Assembly (NCBI GenBank): GCA_964059195.1
Contig: CAXKWD010000002.1
Location: 150,677,042-150,741,041 of the forward strand
Direction of reading: 5' to 3'
Origin: Ectobius pallidus
Lineage: Eukaryota; Arthropoda; Insecta; Blattodea; Ectobiidae
DNA: 64,000 nucleotides
Shown: piece after piece, positions 12,264 to 23,457 of the stretch
How positions within the stretch are numbered: the first letter of the stretch is position 1
How the letters are laid out: the number at the start of each line of letters is the position of its first letter
Program-made: the position numbers and the translations under genes
The notes under the pieces: generated by a model
What the model was told of the DNA's origin: nothing
What the model saw: the letters and a program-made list of their open reading frames with translations, nothing else
Databases searched by the model: none

Positions 12264-12385
12264 CTAAGAAGGAAACCTGAAGTAAACAAAAACCAGTACA
12301 CCTGTTTCATTTGAACACATTATTCTTATGACTTAAGAGTGAGACAGACATGCTGGTTTTTGTTTACTTCAGGTTTCTTTCTTAG
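12264..12385. mobile_element. Small foldback MITE, 122 bp
   Basis: Begins ctaagaaggaaacctgaag and ends with its reverse complement, cttcaggtttctttcttag. The inverted repeats are ~33 bp with one mismatch, and the loop is ~55 bp containing acttaagagtgagacagac. A related copy is at 40757-40872, inside a Harbinger-like element. No coding capacity. The superfamily is unassigned; the second copy suggests 8-bp target duplications. Confidence 0.75.
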
Positions 12386-13661
12386 CTCGTCTCGGGTATA
12401 GTGATGAGGTTGTCTTCTGATGGGATGTCAAAATTAATCTATTTTCCTTTGTTTTTCTGGCTTAACAATTTTTCCCAAACTATTAGTTCTGTGTGTTTTC
12501 ATGCATATTTCTAGAGTTAGGCTTCTGTGTCTCATGGCCCTGTTTTCAGTAATGTGCTGCTATGGCTGACTATTCTGTTTCCTGGTATTTTATGTTCCTT
12601 AATTCTAATTCCAAGGATCCTTTCGGTTCAGTTTGTTACATGTATTCTGAAGTAAAATCAGTGCTTTTTTGTGACGGTATGCAACGTTATGCAGTACTGG
12701 CACCTTTAAAAAATAATTGGATATTACTTGGAATATTTTTATCACAATTCCCATAAAATGTTTTACTTAAAATCAAGCTTATTTGTTAGTTTTGTTAGAT
12801 TTCTGCTTACACATAGCCTGCATACGAGCACATGATAGTTTATGCAAATTGCCATGGCTACTGGAATGCAAGAGAGTTGGGGGTTGGTTTCTAGCCCTCA
12901 GCAAACTGCTCCTGTGGTCAAGGCCATTCTAACGGTATAAGTATTTCACAAAGTGCAGTTAATGCTAACATAGTAACAAACAAGTACTAAGTAGCTAATC
13001 ATCATAGTTAGTGTGTGTTTAAATTTAACTGCATTCATTGTTTACCTATAATTTGAAAAGAAAACCCTTGGTTTGTGTTGTAGAGGGAAGAGAATTCATA
13101 CTTGTTTAGAGCTATTGTAGGAACAAGGGGTGCACGTATTTCACAAGAAGTGAAATGAGTCAAGTAAAAGCATGATAATGTTTTTGAAGCTTCTCATAAA
13201 CCTGCAAACAGTGAATGAAATGAATATGAAGAGAATGTCTCTAGTACTGGTATTTTTACTGCAATTGAGGGGAGAAACAATTCTGGCCATGATAGGCCTG
13301 GCTTCTGGGAGAAGTATGGGAGCTCCCGTGAGATTCAGTTTGTTAGGAAAAAAGCACTGGGTACAATACCTTCCAAGTGGGGTATGTGTGTTCAAAAGTA
13401 CGAGTTATTAGTATTCGTTACCACTTCACTGTGTGATCCCCACTTACAATTTATACAAAGACATTATTTTTGCTGTCGCAGTGCAAACTTGTTCCGATAA
13501 GCAGTACTCTGACCTTCAGTTTCCCGGGTAAAGTCGCATTGTGAGAGCTGGCTGTGACTTACAAACATTGCAATTTGTGAAAAGCAGTGTTACATGACCT
13601 GTTTTTAAGCCATCTGTGGCTTACTGTTTTAAGTATTTTTAAGTGTGTTTGTATTTTTATA
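12386..13661. other. Intronic sequence, nothing recognised
   Basis: Only short spurious open frames, including overlapping ones on both strands at about 13140-13410. No TE termini, splice-bounded exon or structured RNA was identified. Confidence 0.45.
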
Positions 13662-13714
13662 ATGCCACAGCATAGGTACACTTTAGAACAGAATTTTTTA
13701 TGTATGACTCATAG

Positions 13715-14541
13715 CTAGGGGCCGTATTTTTTGGTAGCAACGATAAGAACGAAATTTTATAAAACAACCTCCCTTAGCTATATTTACATTTTATTTGCTT
13801 AAAATACCCAATATGAACCAAATTGAATCCACGAAATATCGCGAAATTTACTCGATTCTGCAAAATGTGTCTAAAAGCGCGAAATATGCCCCTTCTATCT
13901 GTAAAGTGAGAAATGAGCACGAAAATGTGCCTTAAAATCACAATATTGTGCTTTGGTGAACTGTATTTTTTTTATTTCTTAGCAGCATGCTTTTTTTCTG
14001 CTGTTTCTATGGCTGTCGAAGATTTACCGATATATCGATATTTGTGATCGATTACAAAGTTTGCAGAATTTACGCAAACATTGTCTGTGACCTAGTTTGT
14101 ACTGTTGAGTACACTCCTTTCCTGCTATGTCTTTGCCAAGTTAACGATACCTATGATCGATTACAGCAGAAGAGTGTAGAATGTTTGTTACTTGTATCCA
14201 ACAGATTTCGTCTTTTATCCACAAGTGGTATGGTTGGCACTTCTGTTTGCAAATGGCTAACTGTTGGTGTTTAGTAGAAATTACGATAATATTTCTCGTA
14301 ATTATATTTGAACATTAACTTTAACCATGTCTAAATCGAAAGTTACTTCAGTTCATACAAGGGCAGAAGAATATAGAAATGAGGGGGGGTTGTTAGTTCA
14401 TGTAAATGAAGAAGCTAAGTTTATCATTGCGCAATGTTCCCAATGTATTATAAAGTAATTTATTTCACGAAATATCCACCGAAATAGATGGAAGTTAACA
14501 CCGAAATCAGCCATTTTATTTCACCAAGAAATCAGGGCCCT
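13715..14541 (+). mobile_element. Internally deleted hAT element, 827 bp
   Basis: Flanked by a perfect 8-bp duplication, actcatag, at 13707-13714 and 14542-14549. The ends, CTAGGGGCCGTATTTTTTGG and the reverse of CCAAGAAATCAGGGCCCT, share an AGGGSCC...TTGG terminal pattern. Removing it reconnects the mariner-like reading frame across the site. It keeps only the start of a gene at 14327-14458. Confidence 0.75.
14327..14458 (+). pseudogene. N-terminal stub of a hAT protein
   Basis: 43 codons beginning MSKSKVTSVHTRAEE and ending with a CSQC pair just before the stop. This resembles the first exon of arthropod hAT-type proteins that start with a zinc-binding segment. The rest of the protein is deleted. 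A C-terminal piece possibly of the same protein type lies at 15358-16430, outside this element, so it is a separate copy. Confidence 0.4.
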
Positions 14542-14960
14542 ACTCATAGCCTATGTGAAAACAAAATCTTGCAGAAGAGTGAGGCTGCGTTTTTTAAGGA
14601 AATTTCCCGGTGTTCCTGCACCTCACAGGAATATTGTGCATATTCTTGTAAGTAAATTTATAACATACAAACAAAAGAGAAATTGCAGCAATTTCACAAG
14701 AAGAATTAATGTGTGTGAATGCAAACTTCCTTAAACGATGTCAGAATTGTGTGGTGGTAGACGGAGATCATTTTCAACATCTTCTACGAGGACCATTTCA
14801 GAAGTCATAGCAACTATTATTTATCAGTCAATAAAGCTGCAGGAAACAAAAATCAGGATATACGATTGAAAGTCGTTGGAATGTTCTTCGCAATGCTGGT
14901 ACTAAATTGGGATCTGGATACAAAGCGCTATGGGTAAGGGACATTGAAAGATGCATAAAT

Positions 14961-15357
14961 AGAGATAATTTTTTTTATTCGTATTACATATGCACAAAAC
15001 AGTACGCAACTATTAACGTTTCGTTCAGCTCACAATAGCTGACTGTTTAATGCTCTATCAAGGATAGTAAAGAAAAAGAGTGCTGCACAGCGACAATAAG
15101 TTAAACCAAAAGCACTGTGAAATCGACCTCAGCCTGTAGGCCTGCTTCCAAAAAATCTCAGCTGCTCTTGAAGGTAAACTCCTGCCAAAAATTGCTTTCT
15201 TCTTATCTTTAGCAGCAGATTTACAGAGCTCGCCCTCAAACTGAAAGCATAGACCACGTCACAGACAGAGGTGGCGGGAATTCGAATTCAAGCAAAACGT
15301 GCTGAGTTGAAAACATTGACGATATTACGCTAGTATCCACTTGGTTAACTAAAGCAC
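14961..15357. other. Spacer, nothing recognised
   Basis: AT-rich sequence between two transposase remnants. It includes potential 5' sequence of the following fragment, but I see no promoter or terminal repeat. Confidence 0.4.
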
Positions 15358-16430
15358 GTGCAGCCGTGGACTATATTTTCACTGTGGACTTTAGCACTCC
15401 ACGCATGCGCACTCCCAATGGTAGGTTCGAATTTTAATGGTCGCCAAACTTTCAGATTCCAGGCGATCTCTGTACAACCATTTCTAAAAGGGTTTCAAGC
15501 TGACACTCCAATGGCCCCTTTCCTACATGGTGACCTCCTGAAAATTGTAAAGAAGTGTATGGAAAGAGTTGTGAAAGGCGATATTCTAAAAAAGACTTGT
15601 CTTCAAGACATCGACCTCAACAAAATTGAAAATTTAAGAGCCCAAGATGTTGACCTTGGTTATGGCACAAGGTCTGCATTAAGAAAGTGTCATGGACTTA
15701 AGGATTTAGACGTGTTAATGTTTCGAAGGGAGTGCAGAGACTGTCTGAAATGTCTTGTTGACAAGCTGATGGAGAAGTCACCTTTGAAGTACCCCTTATC
15801 TGAAGGTTTGTCTTTTATGAGTCCAGACAAAATTGTCTTCACTCCAGAAGAGGCTGTTTCACAGATGGTATCGACAATGGATATTTTGATTCAGTCGAGT
15901 TTGATTACTCCCTCTATTGCTCAGAATGCAGATCATGAATATAGGGATCTTATTTCGAAGGAAACTGCAGCAGTTGAGTCCAAATCTTACTCTAAAAACA
16001 CAAGGGTGGACAAATGTTGGATGAAAACGTTTATAGTTATGACACTCCTAGTTTAAGGAAAGTAGTTTGTCTATTACTTCCGATTTCACATGGAAATGCT
16101 TCAGTGGAACATTGCTTCTCTGTGAGCAGTGACATTTTGGTGAAAAATCTGAAAGAAGAATCCATAATTTCTCAGCGCCTGGTATATGATGCAGTTGCTC
16201 AAGAAGGAGGTTTAGAGCATCTTTCCGTCAATAAAGGCATAATTCTCTCTATGAGAAATGCCAGTGCAAGATACAAAGAAGCACTTCAAAGTAATAAGTT
16301 GAAACATACAGAAGAAGACAAGATGAAAGCAGAAAAAAGAACAATGAATTTTCTGGCGAGAGAACTAGAAGAGAAGGGGGAAAAAAAAACTACTCTTAGT
16401 GTCCGAAAAAGCTGCAGCTGCTCTAGATGA
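15358..16430 (+). pseudogene. hAT-like transposase C-terminal half, frameshifted
   Basis: Two overlapping frames join near 16010-16056. The first carries FQADTPMAPFLHGDLL, then a coil rich in K, D and C. The second carries ICLLLPISHGNASVEHCFS-like sequence (actual start CLLLPISHGNASVEHCFS) and DILVKNLKEESIISQR, which matches the hAT dimerisation region. It belongs to an arthropod hAT-type family seen as multi-copy uncharacterised proteins. The catalytic N-terminal half is absent. The stretch before FQADTP (15358-15480) is probably not coding in the original gene. A single frameshift and missing upstream exons make it a pseudogene. Confidence 0.6.
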
Positions 16431-16525
16431 ACAAATTAGGTTGCTGAAGAAAAATAAGTGGGATCAAAAAGAAGGTATATTTAATTATGATACTGTTCCT
16501 TACTTTTGTATCTGTTATAGACTAA

Positions 16526-17638
16526 GGCCGGTATTCATAGTCGCAATAAGTCGTACTTATATCCAAGTCAAACTTTAATCTCGTCTTAAGTTGAGTTTCT
16601 GACACAAACAAGTCGGACTTATGACGTGGTTACTTTATAAAGTCAGACTTGACAAAGTAGAACTTATTGGTATTCATAGTCACTAAAGTACGACTTATTT
16701 GTCGAAATAAGTCGTACTTTATCAAGTCAAGGGTCCCCCTGACTTATTTCAGTTTAAGCCAGAACCATGGACAGTGATTTTTAGGATCTTGGCGAGGTAT
16801 TAGAATAAACCCGCGCCCCAAAGCGTTATTTGCGAAACATGATGAATCTATTCAAATTCTAGTGATAATGAATTTAAAAAGAGATTTCGTTTCAAAAAGA
16901 CACAAATTTGGGATTATCAATCGCCTATCTTTCGTCGGTATTTCTCTCTGATGGTATTTCATATCGGCCCAAAGCTTCCTAAGCTGTTTTGAATCTCACT
17001 AAAACAATAATTAACATCGAAATAAATAGATATATAAGCATTAATGAACCACAGATTATTGTCTCTGTTGGACGTTACATGAGAATATTATAGGAGAAAA
17101 ATTCCTCCGATACTGGGACTTGAACCCAGGATCTTTGGCTATTCGAGCCAATGCTCTACCAACTGAGCTAAGCCAGAGTTCAATTCATAGCACCAGACGG
17201 AATATTCTCATCGAAATAAATGCTTAAGCGTACCGGTCTTAATTCTGAACAATGTCCAAGCTAATATATACACAGAATATTGTAAAGAAACTATTGATAA
17301 GCTTACTTACATGGTGCATAATATGACTGGATGAATTGAATTCTTTATTTACAATGCCAGCGCCGTCTATATATTTTTATATCATGACAACGAAATACGT
17401 ACTCAGACGGCTTTGCTTTACATAAAATCTGAAAAAATCTTAAACACGATTGGCTAATTCAATTGTTATGGCAGTGAACGCGTGATTTTTCATATTACTG
17501 AATTCGACTTTAGTATGTAGAATAAGTAGAGCTTAATAAAGTAAGACTTTAAAGAAGACTATGTATACGAAAAACAAATAAGTCGACTTGTCAAATAAGT
17601 TCAGTGGTTCTTAAGTCGGCGACTATGAATACCGGCCT
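16526..17638. mobile_element. PIF/Harbinger-like MITE, 1,113 bp
   Basis: Terminal inverted repeats GGCCGGTATTCATAGTCG and CGACTATGAATACCGGCC are perfect over 18 bp. The flanks are a TAA direct repeat at 16523-16525 and 17639-17641. A 3-bp TWA duplication with GGC-type ends is characteristic of PIF/Harbinger. Subterminal ataagtcgtactt words recur in both orientations. There is no transposase. A SINE occupies 17028-17208. Confidence 0.8.
17028..17208 (-). mobile_element. tRNA-derived SINE, 181 bp
   Basis: Flanked by a 13-bp target duplication, catcgaaataaat, at 17015-17027 and 17209-17221. On the minus strand a tRNA-like head has box A TAGCTCAGTTGG and box B GGTTCAAGTCC. An unrelated body follows, with ttctcctataatattctcat and gtccaacagagacaat, and a TA-rich tail ending tatatatct. 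About 40 bp precede the tRNA part. The same family forms the dimer at 30610-30998. It is younger than the Harbinger-like MITE it sits in. Confidence 0.85.
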
Positions 17639-17641
17639 AAG

Positions 17642-18505
17642 TAATGATTGTTTCCAATTACTTTTGTTACTAAAAGTTTTTCTTATTTAAAGTATGTATA
17701 GTCCTATAATTTTTCTTCCACAGTTATTAGAAAGTGCTTCATAATCATATTTTGGTTGGGAATTTCTGAAATGATCAACGAAAATCAGGAAATAAGTCTG
17801 GAATTTCTTTAGGATTACTTGGTGGACACACTGATTTTACCAAGACAATTTCAATCAGAAGATTCTTGTCCTTGTAAAAATTATGGGAACAATCCTCTTT
17901 CTGCTTAAATTCGGTTATATTTTCCCTTCCTTTCGCGTAACACATAGTCTGAATACCAAGGAATATAGAGTAACAATGCTCTCGCCTTGCAAAACTCAGC
18001 TGTTTCTGCAATGTTGACAAGCGCTCTTATACAATCTGGGATCAAAGTGAACTTCAATTAGCTGATATTAGATCGGAGTTATACAACATGACTCTGGTTT
18101 GAACTTAGATCATTTTCTGAACTTAGATCATAATTGATTTCTAGTCAGTGATGTTTATACAATTGGCCCTTAGTGGTCCTCCATGCCTATTTGGTAATGA
18201 AATGTTGAAGCCATTGCCTACTTGTTGTATTGTTTTATCTTTCTGTTATCACAAGTGACATTTGACTTGCTTGTTTGTTTCAAACGCCAGCATTAGTAGT
18301 TGTACTTGAGATCAAATTTACTTTATTAGCTCAATAAATTTAATTTCATTTAAAATTGAATATCTTCCAGTAGTTTATGGTCACTGATATGAAGTGCAGA
18401 AAGTTTCTTTATTTCATATTCACATGCAAATTAATCCATATCTGCCCAGAACTATTTTCTTTTCGAATTTCTTTACAATATTTTATTTTCAGTGCTTTCA
18501 GAACC
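17642..18505. other. Spacer, nothing recognised
   Basis: AT-rich sequence. A minus-strand open frame of 81 codons at 17775-18020 has no recognised domain and is probably chance. Confidence 0.4.
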
Positions 18506-18987
18506 TAAACACTTGACATTGCAAACTAGGATTACCTATGGTGATCCGGATGGCTGTTTCGCACTAATTTAGCGCATCATCAGTGATTTCCGAACTGTTA
18601 TGGGTGCCTGTGTTGTGGGCCTAGGTGGCATGGGTGTTGTGTTGGTCTTGAAGGGGTGGGAGTAACTAACATAGACACCAACATGGAAATTCTACACACA
18701 CTCCACAAAAGCCACAAACTAAACACAATTGAATAACTGAAAATATACAAACACACAAAAAAACACCCAATATCTATACTGCATGATCAGCTACACTTCA
18801 AGTCACACACACTCTTTGACACATTACCTGACATTCAAACCCCACCAAATACTCCCACTCCTGGTTACAAGGCCCACAACACAAGCACCCAGTAGCAGTT
18901 TGGAAACAGCTAATGATGCGCTAAAATAGTACGAAATGGCCGTCTGGTTCACCAAAGGTAATCCTAGTTTGCAATGTCAAGTGTTTA
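18506..18987 (+). mobile_element. Penelope-like fragment with inverted ends
   Basis: The outer ends are inverted copies: taaacacttgacattgcaaa at the left against its complement at the right. The middle, about 18690-18870 on the plus strand, reads like the segment after the GIY-YIG domain of a Penelope-like protein, with KLNTIE and IYKHTKKHP. Each end holds a hammerhead-like core: minus strand 18549-18590 (ctgatga ... gaaa) and plus strand 18911-18945 (ctaatga ... gaaa). Penelope-like insertions often carry an inverted partial copy of the 3' end at their 5' side, which explains the palindrome. Confidence 0.6.
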
Positions 18988-19054
18988 AGTATTATAAAAA
19001 CTTAAAATAAATGTTTATATGAGGTGTTTGTTTTTCCTCTTCACCAACTGTGTG
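18988..19054. other. Short spacer before piggyBac-like end
   Basis: AT-rich sequence with no feature of its own, ending at the TTAA that begins the piggyBac-like element. Confidence 0.4.
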
Positions 19055-19145
19055 TTAACGACCCATTGGGCAGATGTCATATCTCTTGCTAACACAGCTA
19101 ATAGTGTGTGTTCAGGAAAGTTTTGTGCAACACCAATTCAAAATT

Positions 19146-19508
19146 TTACAAATATGTGACATATTTTACACATATAAGTTTACTGGAAGTAATCAGTATT
19201 TCAAATATAGTATGTAGCCCTAATTTACCCAGAATGTTGAACGGGCAATAAAGAATCAAGATAAGCTTTGCTGATGATCCCTGTTGAACTGGAGGCAAAC
19301 CATACTTTCTTAGCAAGGCTATTGCAATATTTCTTCTGAAATTCATTGTTGTGATACTGGGATTACACAACATTGCTAAGAGACATGCATTATTTACAGA
19401 TACATCAAACATGCAGAATAAAATAATTCTAGCTTCGTTTATAGCTTCAAGTCCACACTTACTGGACATACATGTCACCACAGCATTGTTTATCCATATA
19501 CTGCACAT
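19146..19508 (-). pseudogene. piggyBac transposase C-terminal fragment
   Basis: 120 codons including FDVSVNNACLLAML and MNFRRNIAIALLRKYG. These match the conserved end of the piggyBac DDE domain (…DVSVNNAW…, FRR.IA..LL.KYG). Usual sequence before it, with a WW-rich segment, is not recognisable here. The cysteine-rich C-terminal finger found in many members is absent. The catalytic aspartates would be upstream and are missing, so it is a dead fragment of the surrounding element. Confidence 0.6.
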
Positions 19509-19512
19509 AATT

Positions 19513-20584
19513 TATGAAGATCATTGCACTCTTCCTCACTAGAATCATTTATTTAATCAAGAATGAACATTACAGGTATACACCCAATTGCAATGATCAT
19601 GACTATGCTAGCAATACATCATGTACAGTGGGTCCCACGCAAGAGTTGGCCAATGACGCGGGTTTCCTTGTTGCGGCGGGCACAGCTAAAACTCCCGAGC
19701 AATCGGGTGAAATATCTACGCAAATAAAGCCGTGATCGGTGTAATGATTCAGGTTCTCACATTTACAGTTAAAATTACAATCCAAATAACCACGTACCTC
19801 ATCACAAGAGATGTTGGAAATGTTCTCCTCTTGCATCCACACAATACTGGCACCATTTATAAGTCAATTTCCCATACATTAGAAGAACTTAAAGACAATA
19901 TCACAAGAGAAATTAACTCTATCTTGGAAGCTGAACTTACGCGCGTGAAAGAAAATTTTCTAAAAAGATAATTTACATTTTTTTTGTGGGATTGCAGTAG
20001 GTCCTACACAGGTCAATAAAAGTGTTCCCACTTAAAATTTCAATATGCCTAATTAAAGTGAGCCTAAATTATGCATTATATCGACTTTGTTTAATTTGCA
20101 CTCTTTTTATTATTTATTTATTTATTTATTTAATATTTTGTGATGGCACAAGGTGAATATTTTATGAAAAATTTGGTAGGACCCTAAATCTATTTAATCT
20201 GGAAGTTGTACATTAATTTTTGAATGATACATAGGTCTATTTTACAACACATTATGCACTATATAAGATTTGATCATACACTGTTTATTTAAATATACCT
20301 ACAGAACTGTCAGTACTTTTCATTTGGCCTAGGCCTACAATGAAATATAAAAAAACAACTCTTCAATACTAGAGTAGCCTACTACTGTAATCTGAAACAA
20401 AATTATATTTAAACATATCCAACAAATTTTGAAATTTGATCCAGTTGTACTGGTGATTTGGATATTTCAAGTTTGAATAATTTGAGTTCTACTATAAATA
20501 GGCCTATATAAATTTTATATTGTATAACATATCTCTGCTTTAGGAGAATATCCTTTATTTACAATATTAATAAATTCATTATTA
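19513..20584. other. Interior of piggyBac shell, no gene
   Basis: Contains a simple tract (tattt/ttta)n near 20108-20137 that may be the tail of a lost minus-strand LINE, plus several short spurious frames. The GC-richer patch at 19640-19735 resembles no known module. Confidence 0.4.
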
Positions 20585-21731
20585 AGTGCCAGTATGGTAC
20601 TTTATGAGATTGTGTGGGGGACGAAAAAATGTCTGTCCGTCTGTCTGTATGCACCATAACTCAAATACGCTTTTTCGGATTTTCATGAAACTTGGAAAAC
20701 ACATTTAGGCTCTATAATGTCCATGGGAAGAACCCTATTGATATTGAACCAAATCGGCTCACCGGTAGCGGAGTAATGCCCAATTTAGAGCCTATTTTAA
20801 TAGATTATATCAGAAAGGCGCCATAGCTCAAATACGTTGTATCGGGTTTCCATGAAACTTGGTATACGCATTTATGACGCCCATGAAAAGTACCCTATTG
20901 AATTTTAACCTAATCTGTTGACCGGTACCGGAGTAAAACCCAATTTAGTGTCCATTTTAAAGGCGCAATAATTCAAATACGCTTTATCAGATTTTTATGA
21001 AATTTCATATATGCATTTATAATGTCCATGGGAAGACGTCTATTGATATTCGACCAAATCGGTTGGCCAGCACCAGAATAATGCCCAATTTAGTGCCTTT
21101 TATGTTTATATATAAGAAGTCGCGATAACTCAGATATGCTTTATTGGATTTTCCTGAAACTTTGTATACCCATTTATAATGTACATGGGAAGATGTTTAC
21201 TGATATTGGACCAAATCGGTAGACCGGTACCGGAGTAAAACCCAATTTAGTGTCTATTTTAAAGATGCGGTAACTCAAATACGCTTTACCGGATTTTTAT
21301 GAAACTTGGTATATACATTTATAATGTCCATGGGAAGACGTCTATTGATATTGGATAAAATCGGTGGACCTGTTTCGGAGTAATGCTTAATTTAGTGCCT
21401 ATTTTATGGTAATATACGTATTCGAAAGAATTTATGAAATGCACATCAGTTATCATAACAACATAGCCTATTGTTTTACTGTGATCTTCCAAGGCTTTGG
21501 CAACTAAAATACAGTTAGCTATGACAAATAACACTATTGCTTTACATGCGCTTATCCAACTAAACCGTTAAACTGACCCAGGTGGCTGAGATGGTAACGT
21601 CTTGGCCTCACATTCTGGAGTTCCATGGTTCAAATCCCGAAACCGGCCAATTTGTATTTTTTGTTTATTTTTGTATTCTGCATATCATAACTGCAATCAT
21701 AACTGATTAAACAAAAACATACTGGCACTTT
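20585..21731. mobile_element. TIR element built on five tandem ~150-bp units
   Basis: The outer ends are agtgccagtatg and catactggcact, an exact 12-bp inverted pair. Just inside the left end lies tactttatgagattgt plus ctgtctgt words. Five tandem units follow, starting near 20651, 20823, 20969, 21124 and 21269. Each unit has ctcaaatacgcttt, gaaacttggtatac, cccatgggaa and accaaatcgg in order. Near the right end is a tRNA-like segment (next entry). I found no clear target duplication, so the superfamily is open. The left part resembles 1300-1530. Confidence 0.55.
21573..21660 (+). repeat. tRNA-like SINE head
   Basis: Box A tggctgagatgg at about 21583-21594 and box B ggttcaaatcc at 21628-21638 are 34 bp apart, which is tRNA-like spacing. 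The sequence does not close into a good acceptor stem, so a SINE promoter head is more likely than a tRNA gene. It lies inside the tandem-unit element, near its right end. Confidence 0.55.
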
Positions 21732-21853
21732 GTTACATCAGTTTACATGATTTCATTTAGCTTTCCCTTTACTAAAATTCTCAATGAAAAATGTTCAAAC
21801 ACAGTCCATAAGACAATTTAAAAAAAAAAATAAAAAAGGAACAAATGCTGAAA

Positions 21854-22903
21854 TTAATACTTATGGAGAGATTTGTTACAGAAGCAAGCCACTGTTTCAT
21901 TGTTGACTTTATCAAGCATTTTGGAACGCAGTAGAAATCCATCACCAGTTTTCTCTGATGATAGACTGCCAACAATGCAATTGCACACGTATCTCCCCAA
22001 GGCATCGGTCGATTCATCTGCCATAATCCAGATGTTGTCCTCACCAATTGCATCTTTTATTTTCTGGATGTTCTTAAATTAATTAACAGAAATAATGCAT
22101 GAGAATAGAAATGGTGACTAACTAACACAGTCCCCTGCCAGTCTAATGGATGGTAGATTTGTGAAATAAAATTTACTTGAGTGGTGCAATAATTTTGTAC
22201 TATGAGAACATTAGGCCTATTTTATTTTCATAAATTACTGATTATTTAAAAAGATGAAATTTTATCTTGCTTTTTGTTGAAAACACAATAGAAAAATGTA
22301 AGAAAGTTTTATTCAAATTCTCTTACCCACTACTACATATAGCCTACATACCTTGTACAACGTGTCGATCCTTCGTCTGAGGGTCCTTTCACTTGGAATT
22401 TCTCTTTTACAATACTTCTTCAAAAAGGCCTTCAATTTCGGGTTCTCAATTTTATTTAGTGGGATGTTTGCACCAACAAAAACCTCCCAAAGTTCCTCGC
22501 TAAAAGTATCTGTACTGGTCGCAGAAACAGCAGCTGTTGTTGCCAGAAACGTCTGAACTGTGTGTATGTCTTTTTTATTTTCATTTTTTTTATATTGAGT
22601 GCTATTTGTTTGTTGTTTCAGCTGGAACTTTGTGTTTGCAGATACCTGTATTAAAAAATAAATTAATAACAAAATTATTATATAATTCAGTCAGCCATTC
22701 GTTCAGAGAAAGGATATCAAATGTAGCGTAGAAATAATTTGAATGTTAGTAAAAATTTGTCTTATGATAGCATTTCACAGATAACAAAAAGCACTATATT
22801 CCATACTGACACTTTTGTTACAAAATGTGCACATAATAATCGTTATATCTGTTCTAAAACAGTTGAACTCTGTCACCCAATGGCGCATTCCAGATTTAGG
22901 CAT
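21854..22903 (-). pseudogene. Spliced hAT-type transposase, truncated
   Basis: Three minus-strand pieces can be spliced. The first, from an ATG at 22903, has MPKSGMRHWVTEFNCF and a CTFC pair. The second is 22352-22645, with acceptor ttaatacag and donor aag/gtatgt, and carries LWEVFVGANIPLNKIENP and REIPSERTLRRR. The third is 21854-22072, with acceptor aatttaag, and carries IWIMADESTDALGRYVC and ends at a TAA. These match an arthropod hAT-type family related to CGGBP1-like proteins. The product stops soon after the first catalytic Asp region, so it is incomplete. The first donor is not clear. Confidence 0.6.
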
Positions 22904-22909
22904 GTCGTC

Positions 22910-23457
22910 AACTTCACACTTTCCAAATCACCACGAATCAAAAACAACACATAAATGCCAGTGCAAACTGATGCAGTGTCTAGTGAGCAGGGAGGAGAGA
23001 ATATTCCCTCCTCCCTGCTAGTGAGCTGGTTCCTCTAACTGTAATCATCCCCTACCCCCGCCCTTGCTGTCAAGTTCGCTTGTGGAATGCAAAAAATGTG
23101 ACTACTTCCACACAATACGTAGAAATCACCTCCCTGTAGGAAGTAGGCTATTATTAGAGCGGAAATGTGTAGGGTACCTCTTAACAGTTAGAAAGTGTTG
23201 CCAAATTTCTTAGCTTTCTGGAGTTTGCTGTTTGGGGATTTGAGATGCGATTTCTGGAAAGCTTTTCAACACATTTCAATAATGTGGAAAACTCTATTCA
23301 TTTGTCATAGAAGTATTAATGAAGGAAAAATTTGCAAATCATACAAAATATGAAGCTTTATGAAGATTTTACCAAAATATTATGAAATATGAACTTTTTT
23401 CTTGCGTGCATTGCCATCTGAACTTTGTGATTCGTAAAGATCCGAGTTTTCAGAGCG
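22910..23457. other. Spacer, nothing recognised
   Basis: No coding or repeat signature. A short palindrome-like gggaggagagaatattccctcctccc occurs near 22988-23014. Confidence 0.35.

Larger units (their letters stand above)
13662..14960 (+). pseudogene. Mariner-like (DUF4817) transposase remnant
   Basis: An ATG at 13662 starts a reading that resembles the helix-turn-helix DUF4817 region at the N-terminus of a mariner-related transposase common in insects. After the hAT insertion at 13715-14541, the telling FPGVPAPHRN-type segment appears in a shifted frame at about 14590-14630. A later segment near 14730-14790 (RCQNCVVVDGDHFQHL) looks like the extreme C-terminus. The catalytic middle is missing, so this is an internally deleted copy. 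Several stops are present. Confidence 0.5.

Noticed and set aside
15358..15480. Signal-peptide-like start of the frame at 15358
   Set aside because: Hydrophobic by chance; conserved transposase similarity begins only at FQADTPMAPF, and upstream sequence does not look coding.
17095..17190. Possible tRNA gene (minus strand)
   Set aside because: Good A and B boxes, but it sits inside a 181-bp unit with a target duplication and non-tRNA body; it is a SINE head.
20585..21410. CRISPR-like array
   Set aside because: Units are ~150 bp, diverged and without spacer/repeat alternation; it is a tandem repeat in animal DNA.
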